Of a DNA stretch of 64,000 bases, positions 1-8,218 are shown in pieces. This DNA is from Catalinimonas alkaloidigena (lineage in GTDB: Bacteria > Bacteroidota > Bacteroidia > Cytophagales > Cyclobacteriaceae). The position numbers and the translations under genes were made by a program. Numbering within the stretch: the first letter of the stretch is position 1; each line of letters starts with the position of its first letter. The notes under the pieces were generated by a model. That model searched no databases, had not been told where the DNA came from, and saw only the letters and a program-made list of their open reading frames with translations. The stretch is taken from NCBI RefSeq assembly GCF_029504655.1, contig NZ_JAQFIL010000001.1:5151001-5215000 (forward strand), read 5' to 3'.

Positions 1-48
1 TTCAGAAGGCTCACTAAGCTCAGTAACAGGTTCAGGAAAGACCGTCAT
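1..48 (-). CDS. Start of a gene coupled to the C39 exporter (partial)
   Basis: Only the first 16 codons lie in the window (MTVFPEPVTELSEPSE). The ATG at 48-46 overlaps the TGA stop of the upstream exporter gene in an ATGA arrangement, so translation is probably coupled. In this family of loci the gene after a peptidase-containing ABC exporter is often a HlyD-type membrane-fusion adaptor. That identity is an inference from position; the visible residues do not prove it. Confidence 0.55.
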   Translation of the reverse strand, partial: MTVFPEPVTELSEPSE

Positions 49-2234
49 GCGCCTAGCTCTAATTGGTTTTTGACTAAGTTGTAATAGTACCCCTGGAGAC
101 GGGCAAGTTCTGAATGAGTGCCTTGTTCTACGACTCTTCCCTCTTCCAGTACCAAAATCTTGTCAGCATGTTTGACTGTGCTGAGGCGATGGGCTACAAT
201 AACAACTGTTCTGTCCTGGAAGAAGTTTTCCAGGTTATTGACAATAAAGCTTTCGGTTTCGGCATCCAGGGCACTGGTGGCCTCATCAAAAAACAAGTAT
301 TTGGGATCTTTATAGATTGCCCTTGCTATCAGTATACGTTGGCGCTGTCCACCTGAAAGCCCCATCCCGTTTTGACCAATATGTGTATGGTAACCGTTGG
401 GTAATGATTGGATAAAAGATTCCAGATGGGCAATATGCACTGCATGGGCTAGTCTAGACTTATCCAAAGGATTTCTACTGTCCGATTCCGTGATGTTAGC
501 AAGAATCGTATCGTCAAAGATATATCCATCCTGCATAACCACCCCGCACTGGGAGAGCCAAGTAGTTGCAGGCAGTTTATCCAATGAGTTATTGCCTGCA
601 TAAATGTTACCTTCCGTTGGCTCATAGAATTTGAGCAACAGCTTCAATAAGGTAGTTTTTCCGCTGCCACTTGTGCCTACTATAGCCGTCACTTGCCCTT
701 GAGGAATAGAACAGCTTATATTTTGTAGCACGGCAGCTGAGTCAGGGCCTTCATAGCGGAAAGTGACTTTATCCAGGTGAATTGTATGATTGTCTTCAGT
801 ATTCAGCAAGATATCAGGTCCTGTATGCTCACTGGGTTTTTGAAATACTTCGTTCAACCTGGCCAGACTAAGTTTGGCATCTTGCGCAGACTGCATAAAT
901 CCAATCAATCCCAACAAAGGGGCATTGAGCTGTCCCAGTATGTATTGTACTGCTATTAACATCCCTAAAGTCATCTCTCCTTTAATTACAAGAAAAGCCG
1001 AAAGGAAAGAAATGCCAATGTTTTTGAGTTCGTGGATGAAGGCCCCGCCACGGGTTTGAAGTTGGTCTACCGAAAGGGTTTGGACAGTAACCTGATGCTG
1101 TTTGATACGCACCGCTTCCCAACGCCAGCGCCGCCTTTGCTGGGAGCCATTAAGCCTGATTTCCGGCATACCATATAGTAAATCCTGTAGCTGGCTTTGG
1201 TGTTCTGCTGATACATCAAAACGCTGGTACTCGAGCATAGCCCGCCGTTTGGATAGTAGCAGAATCCAGCCTATGTAGAGCGATGCCCCAAACAAAAACA
1301 CCAAAAAAATGAAAATACTGTAGAAAGCTAGGATAATACTAAAAATGCCAACCGTAAGTAGGGAGAACAGCACCGTGAGGGACTGTGCTGTAAGAAAGTT
1401 TTCAATGCGTTCATTATCTATAATGCGTTGAAACAAATCACCCAAATTCTTTTTCTCAAAAAAAGGATGCGGTAACTGCATCAACTTTTGCAAGAAGCTG
1501 GAAAGCAGCGATATACTCACCCGGTTGCCCACATATAGTAGCAGATAACTACGGACAACCTCCCCTACAGTTTGTGATACAAACAAAACCAATTGAGCAA
1601 TCAGGATGATATAAACAAATTGTAAATTTTGATGACGAATCCCCTCGTCTACCAATGATTGGGCAAGGAAAGGAAAAATAAACTGAAGGATACTGATCAC
1701 CAGCACACTCAGAAGTAATTGGTATAAATAACGCTTGTATGGGCGAAAGAAAGGTGCTAAGAAATGCCAACCTGTACGAGTGTTTACCCCGTGTGTCAGT
1801 TGTTGTTGAAAGTTAGGGGTAGGTTCCAGTAGCAATAAGATTCCGGACTTTTCCTCTACTGATTGCCAACCTTGCAGGAATTCTTTCTTGCGATAACGCA
1901 GTTTACCGGCTGCCGGATCAGCGACATAAACATGTTTGGAGGTAATCCGGTAAATCACGATGTAGTGCTGATCTTTCCAATGCGCAATGCAGGGAAATAC
2001 TACATCTTTACTCAGGGTTTCCATGTCGGTCACTACCGCTTCGGTACGAAAACCAAGCTGCTCAGCTGCTTGTGAAAGGTTTAGTAGAGAGGTTCCCTGA
2101 TTAGAAGTAAATGTTTTCTCCCGTAATTCTTCCAATGAATAATGCTTCCCATAATGTCGGGCGACCATGCGCAGACAAGTCGGGCCACAGTCCATAAAAT
2201 CAAGCTGACGGTAAGCTGTAAAACGATCTATCAT
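45..2234 (-). CDS. Peptidase-domain (C39) ABC exporter for double-glycine peptides
   Basis: A 729-residue inner-membrane exporter. The N-terminal C39 cysteine-peptidase domain (about residues 1-125) has Gln10, catalytic Cys16 in the DCGPTC motif, a His in the AHWKDQH segment (His85 or His90) and Asp106 in VADPA. A six-helix ABC transmembrane domain follows (about 160-440), then a nucleotide-binding domain with Walker A GTSGSGKTT, the signature LSGGQRQR, Walker B YLFFDEATSALD and a switch His in IVAHRLST. Known members cut leader peptides after GG and export the mature peptide. Just upstream on the same strand is a 44-residue GG-leader peptide gene (2422-2556), the obvious substrate. A terminator at 2372-2401 separates the two, so the exporter probably has its own promoter in 2235-2371. 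Confidence 0.95.
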   Translation of the reverse strand: MIDRFTAYRQLDFMDCGPTCLRMVARHYGKHYSLEELREKTFTSNQGTSLLNLSQAAEQLGFRTEAVVTDMETLSKDVVFPCIAHWKDQHYIVIYRITSKHVYVADPAAGKLRYRKKEFLQGWQSVEEKSGILLLLEPTPNFQQQLTHGVNTRTGWHFLAPFFRPYKRYLYQLLLSVLVISILQFIFPFLAQSLVDEGIRHQNLQFVYIILIAQLVLFVSQTVGEVVRSYLLLYVGNRVSISLLSSFLQKLMQLPHPFFEKKNLGDLFQRIIDNERIENFLTAQSLTVLFSLLTVGIFSIILAFYSIFIFLVFLFGASLYIGWILLLSKRRAMLEYQRFDVSAEHQSQLQDLLYGMPEIRLNGSQQRRRWRWEAVRIKQHQVTVQTLSVDQLQTRGGAFIHELKNIGISFLSAFLVIKGEMTLGMLIAVQYILGQLNAPLLGLIGFMQSAQDAKLSLARLNEVFQKPSEHTGPDILLNTEDNHTIHLDKVTFRYEGPDSAAVLQNISCSIPQGQVTAIVGTSGSGKTTLLKLLLKFYEPTEGNIYAGNNSLDKLPATTWLSQCGVVMQDGYIFDDTILANITESDSRNPLDKSRLAHAVHIAHLESFIQSLPNGYHTHIGQNGMGLSGGQRQRILIARAIYKDPKYLFFDEATSALDAETESFIVNNLENFFQDRTVVIVAHRLSTVKHADKILVLEEGRVVEQGTHSELARLQGYYYNLVKNQLELGA

Positions 2235-2371
2235 AACTTATTATCAACTTGGAAAATTACTATTAAAAAAGTTATAGTAAAAATTAAATAGTTTAAATTT
2301 ATTTGACTGTATACAAGATTTTCCAACTCGTCTTATTGAGGGAAAGCGATCAATGGATATGGAGGAGATAT

Positions 2372-2401
2372 AAAAAAAGAAAGCCATGATTGGCTTTCTT
2401 T
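2372..2401 (-). terminator. Rho-independent terminator after the GG-leader peptide gene
   Basis: On the minus strand the stem GAAAGCCA / TGGCTTTC (plus coordinates 2379-2386 and 2391-2398, 4-nt loop) is followed by a run of seven T. Flanking A/T pairs extend the stem. It lies 21 bases past the stop of the small peptide gene and about 140 bases before the exporter start, so most peptide transcripts should end here. Confidence 0.8.
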
Positions 2402-2421
2402 CAATTTAATGTAGTTAAAAG

Positions 2422-2556
2422 TTAATGTTCGCTTCGGTTTACCAATTTTTCCAACCACTTGGGAAACTCCTTACCTCCTCTGATTTTAGCTTGGGCTTCA
2501 GTACTCAAAACTTTCATTTTTACCTGTTTCTTACCAGTTTTTGTTAAATTTGACAT
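2422..2556 (-). CDS. Double-glycine leader peptide, candidate secreted signal or bacteriocin
   Basis: A 44-codon gene: ATG at 2556-2554, TAA at 2424-2422. The leader is Lys-rich (MSNLTKTGKKQVKMK) and ends in a typical GG leader core, VLSTEAQAKIRGG, with Leu17, Ala23, Ile25 and Gly27-Gly28 placed as in C39 peptidase substrates. Cutting after Gly28 would release the 16-residue cationic amphipathic peptide KEFPKWLEKLVNRSEH. A promoter-like element (2592-2622) precedes it, a strong terminator follows, and it sits between a C39 exporter and a LytTR two-component system. This context fits a ComC/ComX-like autoinducer best; a small bacteriocin is the alternative. The family is not one I recognise, so function is inferred. 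Confidence 0.8.
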   Translation of the reverse strand: MSNLTKTGKKQVKMKVLSTEAQAKIRGGKEFPKWLEKLVNRSEH

Positions 2557-2591
2557 AGTGAAATGGTTAATTTGTATAATTATTTACATTT

Positions 2592-2622
2592 GCAATTTAT
2601 GTCTCACAGGAAATGTACCAAA
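2592..2622 (-). promoter_or_regulatory. Bacteroidota-type promoter of the peptide gene
   Basis: On the minus strand a TTTG box (plus 2622-2619) is followed after exactly 19 bases by TAAATTGC (plus 2599-2592), a 6/8 match to the TAnnTTTG -7 box of Bacteroidota sigma-ABfr promoters. The predicted start near 2585 leaves a leader of about 30 nt before the ATG. Confidence 0.5.
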
Positions 2623-2640
2623 CCAAAATCCACTAAATTT

Positions 2641-2711
2641 CATGAACTTCACCAAAAAGGACATGAACTAGGCAGAAAAGAACACCAGTAAGACTTTAGC
2701 ATACATGAACT
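2641..2711. promoter_or_regulatory. Phased direct repeats, candidate LytTR-regulator binding sites
   Basis: The 8-mer CATGAACT occurs at 2641-2648, 2662-2669 and 2704-2711, so start-to-start spacings are 21 and 42 bp (two and four helical turns). Copies 2 and 3 share ACATGAACT. LytTR-domain regulators such as AgrA and ComE bind paired 9-bp direct repeats separated by about 12 bp, which is 21 bp start to start. The repeats lie just upstream of the predicted peptide promoter and between the divergent peptide and kinase genes, so they could serve both directions. Binding is inferred. Confidence 0.6.
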
Positions 2712-2792
2712 GTTCTCAACCAAAAAATGAATTGCAAAATATTTTATACTATTGAGCTTGGATGAACAATCGCCACTTTAAATTATACATAA

Positions 2793-3929
2793 TTGAAGCT
2801 AAATATTCAGAACGATAAGTCAGGCATTTTACTATCGTTAAGTAAAACTGAAAAAATTACCCATTTGGTCAGTTGGATAGGTTTTTTGATTGTGATGCTT
2901 ATCTCTTCAATGATTATTGAAGATAAACCTATCTGGCTGGTGCTCCCTGTAAATCTATTTTTGGAATTACTCTACGCTCTCTTTTTCTATCTACTTATAT
3001 TTCATATCTATTCCCTGTGGTATACTAACAAATTGGGGTTTTACTTCCGGGCATTTGTTACCACTGCTTTTTTTACTTTTTTATTCTTTAGTTATGATTA
3101 CTGGCTTGAGCCATGGTCGGGATTTGATACGACGTATTCCTTTTCGGATAGCCTCGTAGGCGCTGTGCTCAGTGCTTTTATCTTCATCGTTGTATCAATA
3201 GCCGTTTTTGCGTATAAATATAGTATAGCAAAGATACGTTACCTGAGCCAAAAAGAAGTTCAACTGGCCTGTAGCAGACAACAGCTTACACAAAGGGAGT
3301 TGGAACTCACCAAACTGGAACTACATTCCTACCGCAACATCTTCAATACACACCTTACCTTTAATACGCTTTCACATATCCATGCCAAAGTAGCAGAAGA
3401 CCAATCAGTGGCCATACCGCTTTTATTGCTATCGGAAAACCTACGCTATAACCTAAAGACCAAAGGCCACCAGTTGGTCAGCCTCTCAGAAGAGATCCAC
3501 TATATCCAGGACTATTTTGAATTGTATCACCATATTTTCCCGGGCTTACAAGTGAGCTTCACTGTTGAAGGGGATACACAGTCTATTGCGGTACTTCCCA
3601 GGGTATTTTTGAATTACGTGGAGAATGCCTTGAAACACGGAAAACGTAATGACCAAAACCATCCTATCAAAGTGAGATTCTGGGTGGATGATAAAGTACG
3701 GTTTAGTGTAAGCAACGCCAAGAAACTGAACTATACTGGTGTGAGTACCGGAGTAGGCTTAGAAAATACGTATCAGATACTGAAAGCTTACTATGGAGAA
3801 GAATTCACTTTGGATATACAAGATCAAGATTCATCCTTTGAAGTAAAGCTAAGTTTGCCCAAAGTCGCCTACCACGGTGATTTACAATACTATAGTCCTT
3901 TAAGTATCAATAAAGCATCATCCATTTAA
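2793..3929 (+). CDS. LytS-family membrane sensor histidine kinase
   Basis: A 378-residue protein with about four membrane helices in residues 22-145, a linking coiled coil (about 150-178), then a LytS/YehU-type kinase. The phospho-acceptor is His187 in NTHLTFNTLSHI, a divergent form of the family's NPHFLFNTLN; the N-box is VENALKHG (Asn278) and a GVGLENTYQIL G-box follows near residue 330. A stop codon directly precedes the TTG at 2793, so translation starts at this TTG or at an internal ATG within the first helix. The small membrane domain with no large periplasmic sensor resembles AgrC/ComD-type peptide receptors. It heads a plus-strand cluster with a peptidase and two LytTR regulators. Confidence 0.88.
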   Translation: MKLNIQNDKSGILLSLSKTEKITHLVSWIGFLIVMLISSMIIEDKPIWLVLPVNLFLELLYALFFYLLIFHIYSLWYTNKLGFYFRAFVTTAFFTFLFFSYDYWLEPWSGFDTTYSFSDSLVGAVLSAFIFIVVSIAVFAYKYSIAKIRYLSQKEVQLACSRQQLTQRELELTKLELHSYRNIFNTHLTFNTLSHIHAKVAEDQSVAIPLLLLSENLRYNLKTKGHQLVSLSEEIHYIQDYFELYHHIFPGLQVSFTVEGDTQSIAVLPRVFLNYVENALKHGKRNDQNHPIKVRFWVDDKVRFSVSNAKKLNYTGVSTGVGLENTYQILKAYYGEEFTLDIQDQDSSFEVKLSLPKVAYHGDLQYYSPLSINKASSI

Positions 3930-3943
3930 TAATAAGTACTACC

Positions 3944-6100
3944 ATGAGGTTTTTAATTACGCTACACACTTTTTCACTATGCCTGTTGCTTTTGCATGCC
4001 AAAGCGCAACCAACACCGGATTCATTAGGCGCTGTTACTGAAGTTAAGTTTGGTATTCAATTGCATGATCCTTACCGGGGGATGGAGGAAATGGAAGATC
4101 CATTGGTAAAGCAATGGATGAACTGGAAAAACAATCAATCCAAGCAAACACTTTCTAATATCACTGGGTACAAAGAGCTACATAGCGAGATTGAGAAATT
4201 AATGACCTCCTCGGATGTGCGTGCCCAGGTGCCCAAAGTAAACCAGGATTATATTTATATACTGCAGTTCGTATCCTCAAGTAACAGTAATCAGATTGTC
4301 CGCTATCAAAATCCTTTAAAGGAAGGAGAGGTCGTTTTTTCTACCCAGGAAATCAACCGTCGGGACAGCGCAACTTATGGAATTTATTCTTTCTATCCTT
4401 CACCGGATAATCGTTACCTGGCCCTTCAGATGGATAAAGATGGAAACGACTGGATGGAAATTTATTTGTTTGACATGAAGGAACAGCGCATTACTGACCG
4501 GATTGATGCTACCATGTCTTTTTTTCCAAGCTGGATTGATAACAACAGCCTGTTTTATACCCAAATCAATATCACTGATGACCCCAATGAGTTTTTCAGC
4601 AATATTAAAGTAAAGTATCACCTACTTGGCACCGATCAGTCTGAAGATAAGATTATGCTATCCCAGGAGACCAACTCTAAAATTGATTATCAGGCGGGCG
4701 ATTTTCCTTCCTTTACCGTATTACCCGGTAGAGAATATGTACAGTGTGCCATTGCCCGAGGCGTTTCTCCTTACCCGAAATCATATCTTGCCCCCTTGAA
4801 ACAAGTACTGAAGGATAGTGAGTCACCTGGCTGGCAATTAGTGTATGATTTTGATGACCATATTGCCCAGGATGCAGCTGACAACGAGTATTTCTATATG
4901 TTGAATGATAAGGTAGGTGAAATCCTGAAAGCTCCCTTGGCAGGGCCAACAAAAAGAAGTGTTGTACTTTCTTCCCAAAGTGAAGGCTATCTACAGGATA
5001 TGAAAGTGACCAGCAAAACAGTTTATGCCGAAATTGTCCAGAATGGTATTTCTTCTTTATGGGATGTCAATAATGATCAACTGATACCCACACCGTTCAA
5101 GGGAAATATAGACCTACACGAATCCGGCTCAAGTGCTATCAGCGATGGAGAACATCTTCTTTTTAGTCTTACAAATTGGTCACATGGCTACGGTATTTAT
5201 TATTATGACCCTCAAAAAAACAAAGTGGTAAGGACCAATATGCGTCCTGCCGGACCCTATGACATTCCTGAAAACCTCATGGTGGAAGAAGTTGAAGTTA
5301 TTGCCAAAGATGATGATAAAGTACCTTTATCTATTATTTATGATAAGTCTATTGTCAAAGACGGAAATAATCCCACAATCATAGAAGTGTATGGCGCTTA
5401 TGGCACTTCATTAGAACCCTATTTTTCAGTAGAAATGCTCTCCTGGTACGAAAGGGGTGGCATTCTGGCAGTCGCCCATGTGAGAGGTGGTGGGGAAAAA
5501 GGCCCAGACTGGCACAAAGCTGGGATGAAGGGAAAAAAACCAAACTCCTGGAATGATTTAATTTCTTCTGCTCAGTACCTGATTGATCAGCGGTTTACCG
5601 GTCCTGAAAAATTAGGGGTGATGGGAGGAAGTGCCGGGGGCATTACCGTTGGCCGTGCCATCACTGAACAACCCGGGCTTTTTGCCGCAGCAGTCTTGGA
5701 GTTTCCATTGCTGAATACTATCCGGATTGACCAACAGGCGGGAGGATATGTGCAAAGCGAAGAATTTGGTTCACCAGAGGACTCTATTGAGTTTGGTTAT
5801 CTTTATGAGATGGATGTGTACCATCATATTCAAGAAGGAGCAGATTATCCGGCGCTTTTGTTTACTGCGGGCAAGAACGATCAGCGTACTTTAGCCTGGG
5901 AACCAGCTAAGGTAGCCGCAAAATTTGAGACCCGACGGGGAAATAATCACCCTACCTTATTCAGGTTATACGAAGGTGGCCATGGAAGCAGTAGCACCGA
6001 AGAAAGTGTAGAAATGCTCACTGATAAGTTTTCTTTCTTTAGCTGGCAGTTAGATAATCATGATACCAACAAATCATCCAGTGCCTCAGGACAGGAATAA
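3944..6100 (+). CDS. Secreted prolyl oligopeptidase family (S9A) serine peptidase
   Basis: A 718-residue protein with a Sec signal peptide (about residues 1-21, ending AKAQ), the N-terminal beta-propeller region of S9A peptidases (about 70-430) and a C-terminal alpha/beta hydrolase. The catalytic triad is readable: Ser563 in GGSAGG (the family usually has GGSNGG), Asp646 in GKNDQR and His680 in EGGHGS. The segment HVRGGGEKGPDWHKAG is typical of S9A. S9A enzymes cut short peptides after proline and reject folded proteins. It starts 14 bases after the kinase stop and precedes two response regulators. In this setting it may trim or destroy the exported peptide, which contains one Pro; that link is inferred. 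Confidence 0.92.
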   Translation: MRFLITLHTFSLCLLLLHAKAQPTPDSLGAVTEVKFGIQLHDPYRGMEEMEDPLVKQWMNWKNNQSKQTLSNITGYKELHSEIEKLMTSSDVRAQVPKVNQDYIYILQFVSSSNSNQIVRYQNPLKEGEVVFSTQEINRRDSATYGIYSFYPSPDNRYLALQMDKDGNDWMEIYLFDMKEQRITDRIDATMSFFPSWIDNNSLFYTQINITDDPNEFFSNIKVKYHLLGTDQSEDKIMLSQETNSKIDYQAGDFPSFTVLPGREYVQCAIARGVSPYPKSYLAPLKQVLKDSESPGWQLVYDFDDHIAQDAADNEYFYMLNDKVGEILKAPLAGPTKRSVVLSSQSEGYLQDMKVTSKTVYAEIVQNGISSLWDVNNDQLIPTPFKGNIDLHESGSSAISDGEHLLFSLTNWSHGYGIYYYDPQKNKVVRTNMRPAGPYDIPENLMVEEVEVIAKDDDKVPLSIIYDKSIVKDGNNPTIIEVYGAYGTSLEPYFSVEMLSWYERGGILAVAHVRGGGEKGPDWHKAGMKGKKPNSWNDLISSAQYLIDQRFTGPEKLGVMGGSAGGITVGRAITEQPGLFAAAVLEFPLLNTIRIDQQAGGYVQSEEFGSPEDSIEFGYLYEMDVYHHIQEGADYPALLFTAGKNDQRTLAWEPAKVAAKFETRRGNNHPTLFRLYEGGHGSSSTEESVEMLTDKFSFFSWQLDNHDTNKSSSASGQE

Positions 6101-6160
6101 GCTTAATACTTAATAACTTTAATGGCATTGATTTAACTTTGGTGATCCTTCTTAAACGAT

Positions 6161-6934
6161 ATGGAAAGAATATTACGTGCTATTGCAGTTGACGATAATC
6201 CTGCTGCACTCATAACGATTCAAAGCTACGCTAAAAAGATAGATTGGCTTTACCTGGATCAGTGCTTTACTGAGGCTTTACCGGGGGTTAGTTACCTGAA
6301 AAACCATCCGGTGGATGTGGTTTTACTGGATATAGAAATGGACGATATTTCCGGCTTAGACTTTATTAATATTGTCAAGGATAAGGGTATCAGTCATCCG
6401 CAATTTGTCATCATCTCAGCCCATGAGCAGTATGCCTTAAAAGGATTTGAACTCAATGTGGTCGATTATCTTCATAAACCAATTTCCTATAATCGCTTTG
6501 TGCATGCTTTGGAGCGGGTCAATGACCGCTTATCCCTTACCCGCAATCAAAAGGAGGATAATATTCCAACATCAAATAACCACGGACATCCCTTTTCGGA
6601 TTATCTCTTTATTCATCATCACAAAAAGCTGATCAAAATACTTAAAGACAATATCACTTACATTCAATCCGATGGACACTATTGTTATCTGTACCTGACA
6701 GATCAATCACGCAAGCATATTTCCTATAGCTTAGCTGATATGGAAAAATTATTGTTAGAAAGTAGTTTCTTGAGGGTTCACAAAAGCTTTCTTGTCAACG
6801 TGAGGCATATTCACGAAATAGACTCCCGATCTGAAGCAAGCAATTTACTCTTAGACGATGGAGAGGAAATACCTATTGGTATTACCTACCGTCCCCTGGT
6901 ACAACAGCTTTGTCGTAATCTTTCAGGCTTTTGA
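6161..6934 (+). CDS. LytTR-family response regulator 1
   Basis: A 257-residue regulator. The receiver domain (1-125) has the acidic pair Asp11-Asp12, phospho-acceptor Asp57 in VVLLDIEMDD, and the conserved Lys in YLHKPI. The C-terminal LytTR DNA-binding domain (about 150-255) carries the family pattern ITYIQSDGHYCYLYL and FLRVHKSFLVNVRHI. It is probably the cognate regulator of the kinase at 2793 and a candidate ligand for the CATGAACT repeats upstream. Regulator 2, 46 bases downstream, is a paralogue. Confidence 0.92.
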   Translation: MERILRAIAVDDNPAALITIQSYAKKIDWLYLDQCFTEALPGVSYLKNHPVDVVLLDIEMDDISGLDFINIVKDKGISHPQFVIISAHEQYALKGFELNVVDYLHKPISYNRFVHALERVNDRLSLTRNQKEDNIPTSNNHGHPFSDYLFIHHHKKLIKILKDNITYIQSDGHYCYLYLTDQSRKHISYSLADMEKLLLESSFLRVHKSFLVNVRHIHEIDSRSEASNLLLDDGEEIPIGITYRPLVQQLCRNLSGF

Positions 6935-6980
6935 TTTCTTAGCATAACAAACAACTACTTCTTTTTCAAATACTGTATAC

Positions 6981-7733
6981 ATGATTTGTTTGGTCATTGA
7001 TGATAATCCCTCTGACCGGGAATTACTATGCGCTCGTATTGATCAAACAGCAGGTTTATCATTGATAGCCTCGTTTGACCTTGGACTTCCTGCCCTGGAA
7101 TTTATACAGCATAATAAACAAGTTTACCTCATTTTTCTGGACATTGAGATGCCAGACATTTCTGGCTTATATTTTTTGGAATTGTTACCCCCAGTGCATT
7201 CTCACCTTATTGTTTTTACTTCGGGGCATACAAGTTCTGCCATTTTGGGCATCAACCTACATGATCAAGTCATAGGCTTTTTAAAAAAAATCTATTCGTA
7301 TCAAGAGTTCTTTCAAGTTATTCAGAAGGCACGTCGCCTACTACCGAAAAAAAATGTTAATAATACCCTCCATAATAAGCTATTGGAAAACAGTACCACA
7401 GTTTTTATCAAAACCAGCTTTAACCGTAAGGAACGATATGAGCGAATTGATCTGAATGAACTCCTATTCATCAAAAGTGACCGCAATTATATTCACCTGG
7501 TAACTGACAAAAATGAATATCTAGTGAAGAACTCACTCACTGATATTGAAAAGCAACTTTTTAGAAAAAGCTTTATCCGGGTTCATAAGTCATACCTTGT
7601 TAATCTTGCCCGTATCCGGCGAGTTGAGGTGAAACAACTTATCATGGATGATGGAAAGACAGTACCTATCAGCGAGACCTATCGGTCAAATTTAATCGGT
7701 AGACTCAGCGAATTATCTATTGAGGACAAGTAA
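6981..7733 (+). CDS. LytTR-family response regulator 2
   Basis: A 250-residue paralogue of the preceding regulator. The receiver has Asp7-Asp8 and phospho-acceptor Asp54 (IFLDIEMPD). The usual Lys-Pro of the beta5 loop reads Lys-Lys (GFLKKIYS), so the phosphorylation switch may be altered. The LytTR domain (about 140-245) has LLFIKSDRNYIHL and FIRVHKSYLVNLARI. Two LytTR regulators beside one kinase suggest either shared control by one sensor or an activator/repressor pair, as with ComE/BlpR-like paralogues; which is not decidable from sequence. Confidence 0.9.
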   Translation: MICLVIDDNPSDRELLCARIDQTAGLSLIASFDLGLPALEFIQHNKQVYLIFLDIEMPDISGLYFLELLPPVHSHLIVFTSGHTSSAILGINLHDQVIGFLKKIYSYQEFFQVIQKARRLLPKKNVNNTLHNKLLENSTTVFIKTSFNRKERYERIDLNELLFIKSDRNYIHLVTDKNEYLVKNSLTDIEKQLFRKSFIRVHKSYLVNLARIRRVEVKQLIMDDGKTVPISETYRSNLIGRLSELSIEDK

Positions 7734-7889
7734 ACAAATCCTTTTGTCCCTCTCTAACCCCTGTTCATCCCCTTCAGATGGTGCCTGGGAAGGAAGTGAA
7801 TCAATCGCTTGGCTCACCTGATCATCGTCCCTACTTTTAGCTTAAATCATAAGTCAAATAAGCAGCTAAAAGATAACATACCTTTCCTC

Positions 7890-8111
7890 ATGGGAGATCA
7901 AATGAGCCAAGCAGAAGATACGAACCATCAGCATTCCTTCTTTGCTACCGGTAGTTCTGGGGATCATCTCCATCATTTATCCTCAAGTCAATTTCTAGCA
8001 GAAGATCAACAGCTCTGGAAAGCTTATCAAAGTGTAAAGCAAGAACGTGATATGCTCAATAAAGCGCTCCATGCTTACTTTGCAGGACTGACTTTGCCTA
8101 AAACTCTCTAA
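7890..8111 (+). CDS. Small protein with an IS3 OrfA-like C-terminus, probable remnant
   Basis: A 73-residue frame from ATG 7890. A longer in-frame start exists at TTG 7809 but is less likely. The segment LWKAYQSVKQERDMLNKALH followed by AYFAG resembles the leucine-zipper end of IS3-family OrfA proteins, which read like LRRENERLKKERDILKKA. No OrfB or inverted repeats are visible, so if it is IS-derived it is a relic. It lies at the border between the signalling locus and the conjugative element. Confidence 0.4.
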   Translation: MGDQMSQAEDTNHQHSFFATGSSGDHLHHLSSSQFLAEDQQLWKAYQSVKQERDMLNKALHAYFAGLTLPKTL

Positions 8112-8218
8112 ATCGTCACCATCTTATTTTCTTATTCTTTCTAACATTTTTTAAGAGGTAAAATATTCCCCCTCAAGCACATACAAATGATCCTGATGGT
8201 GAATAGATGAAGCTACTC

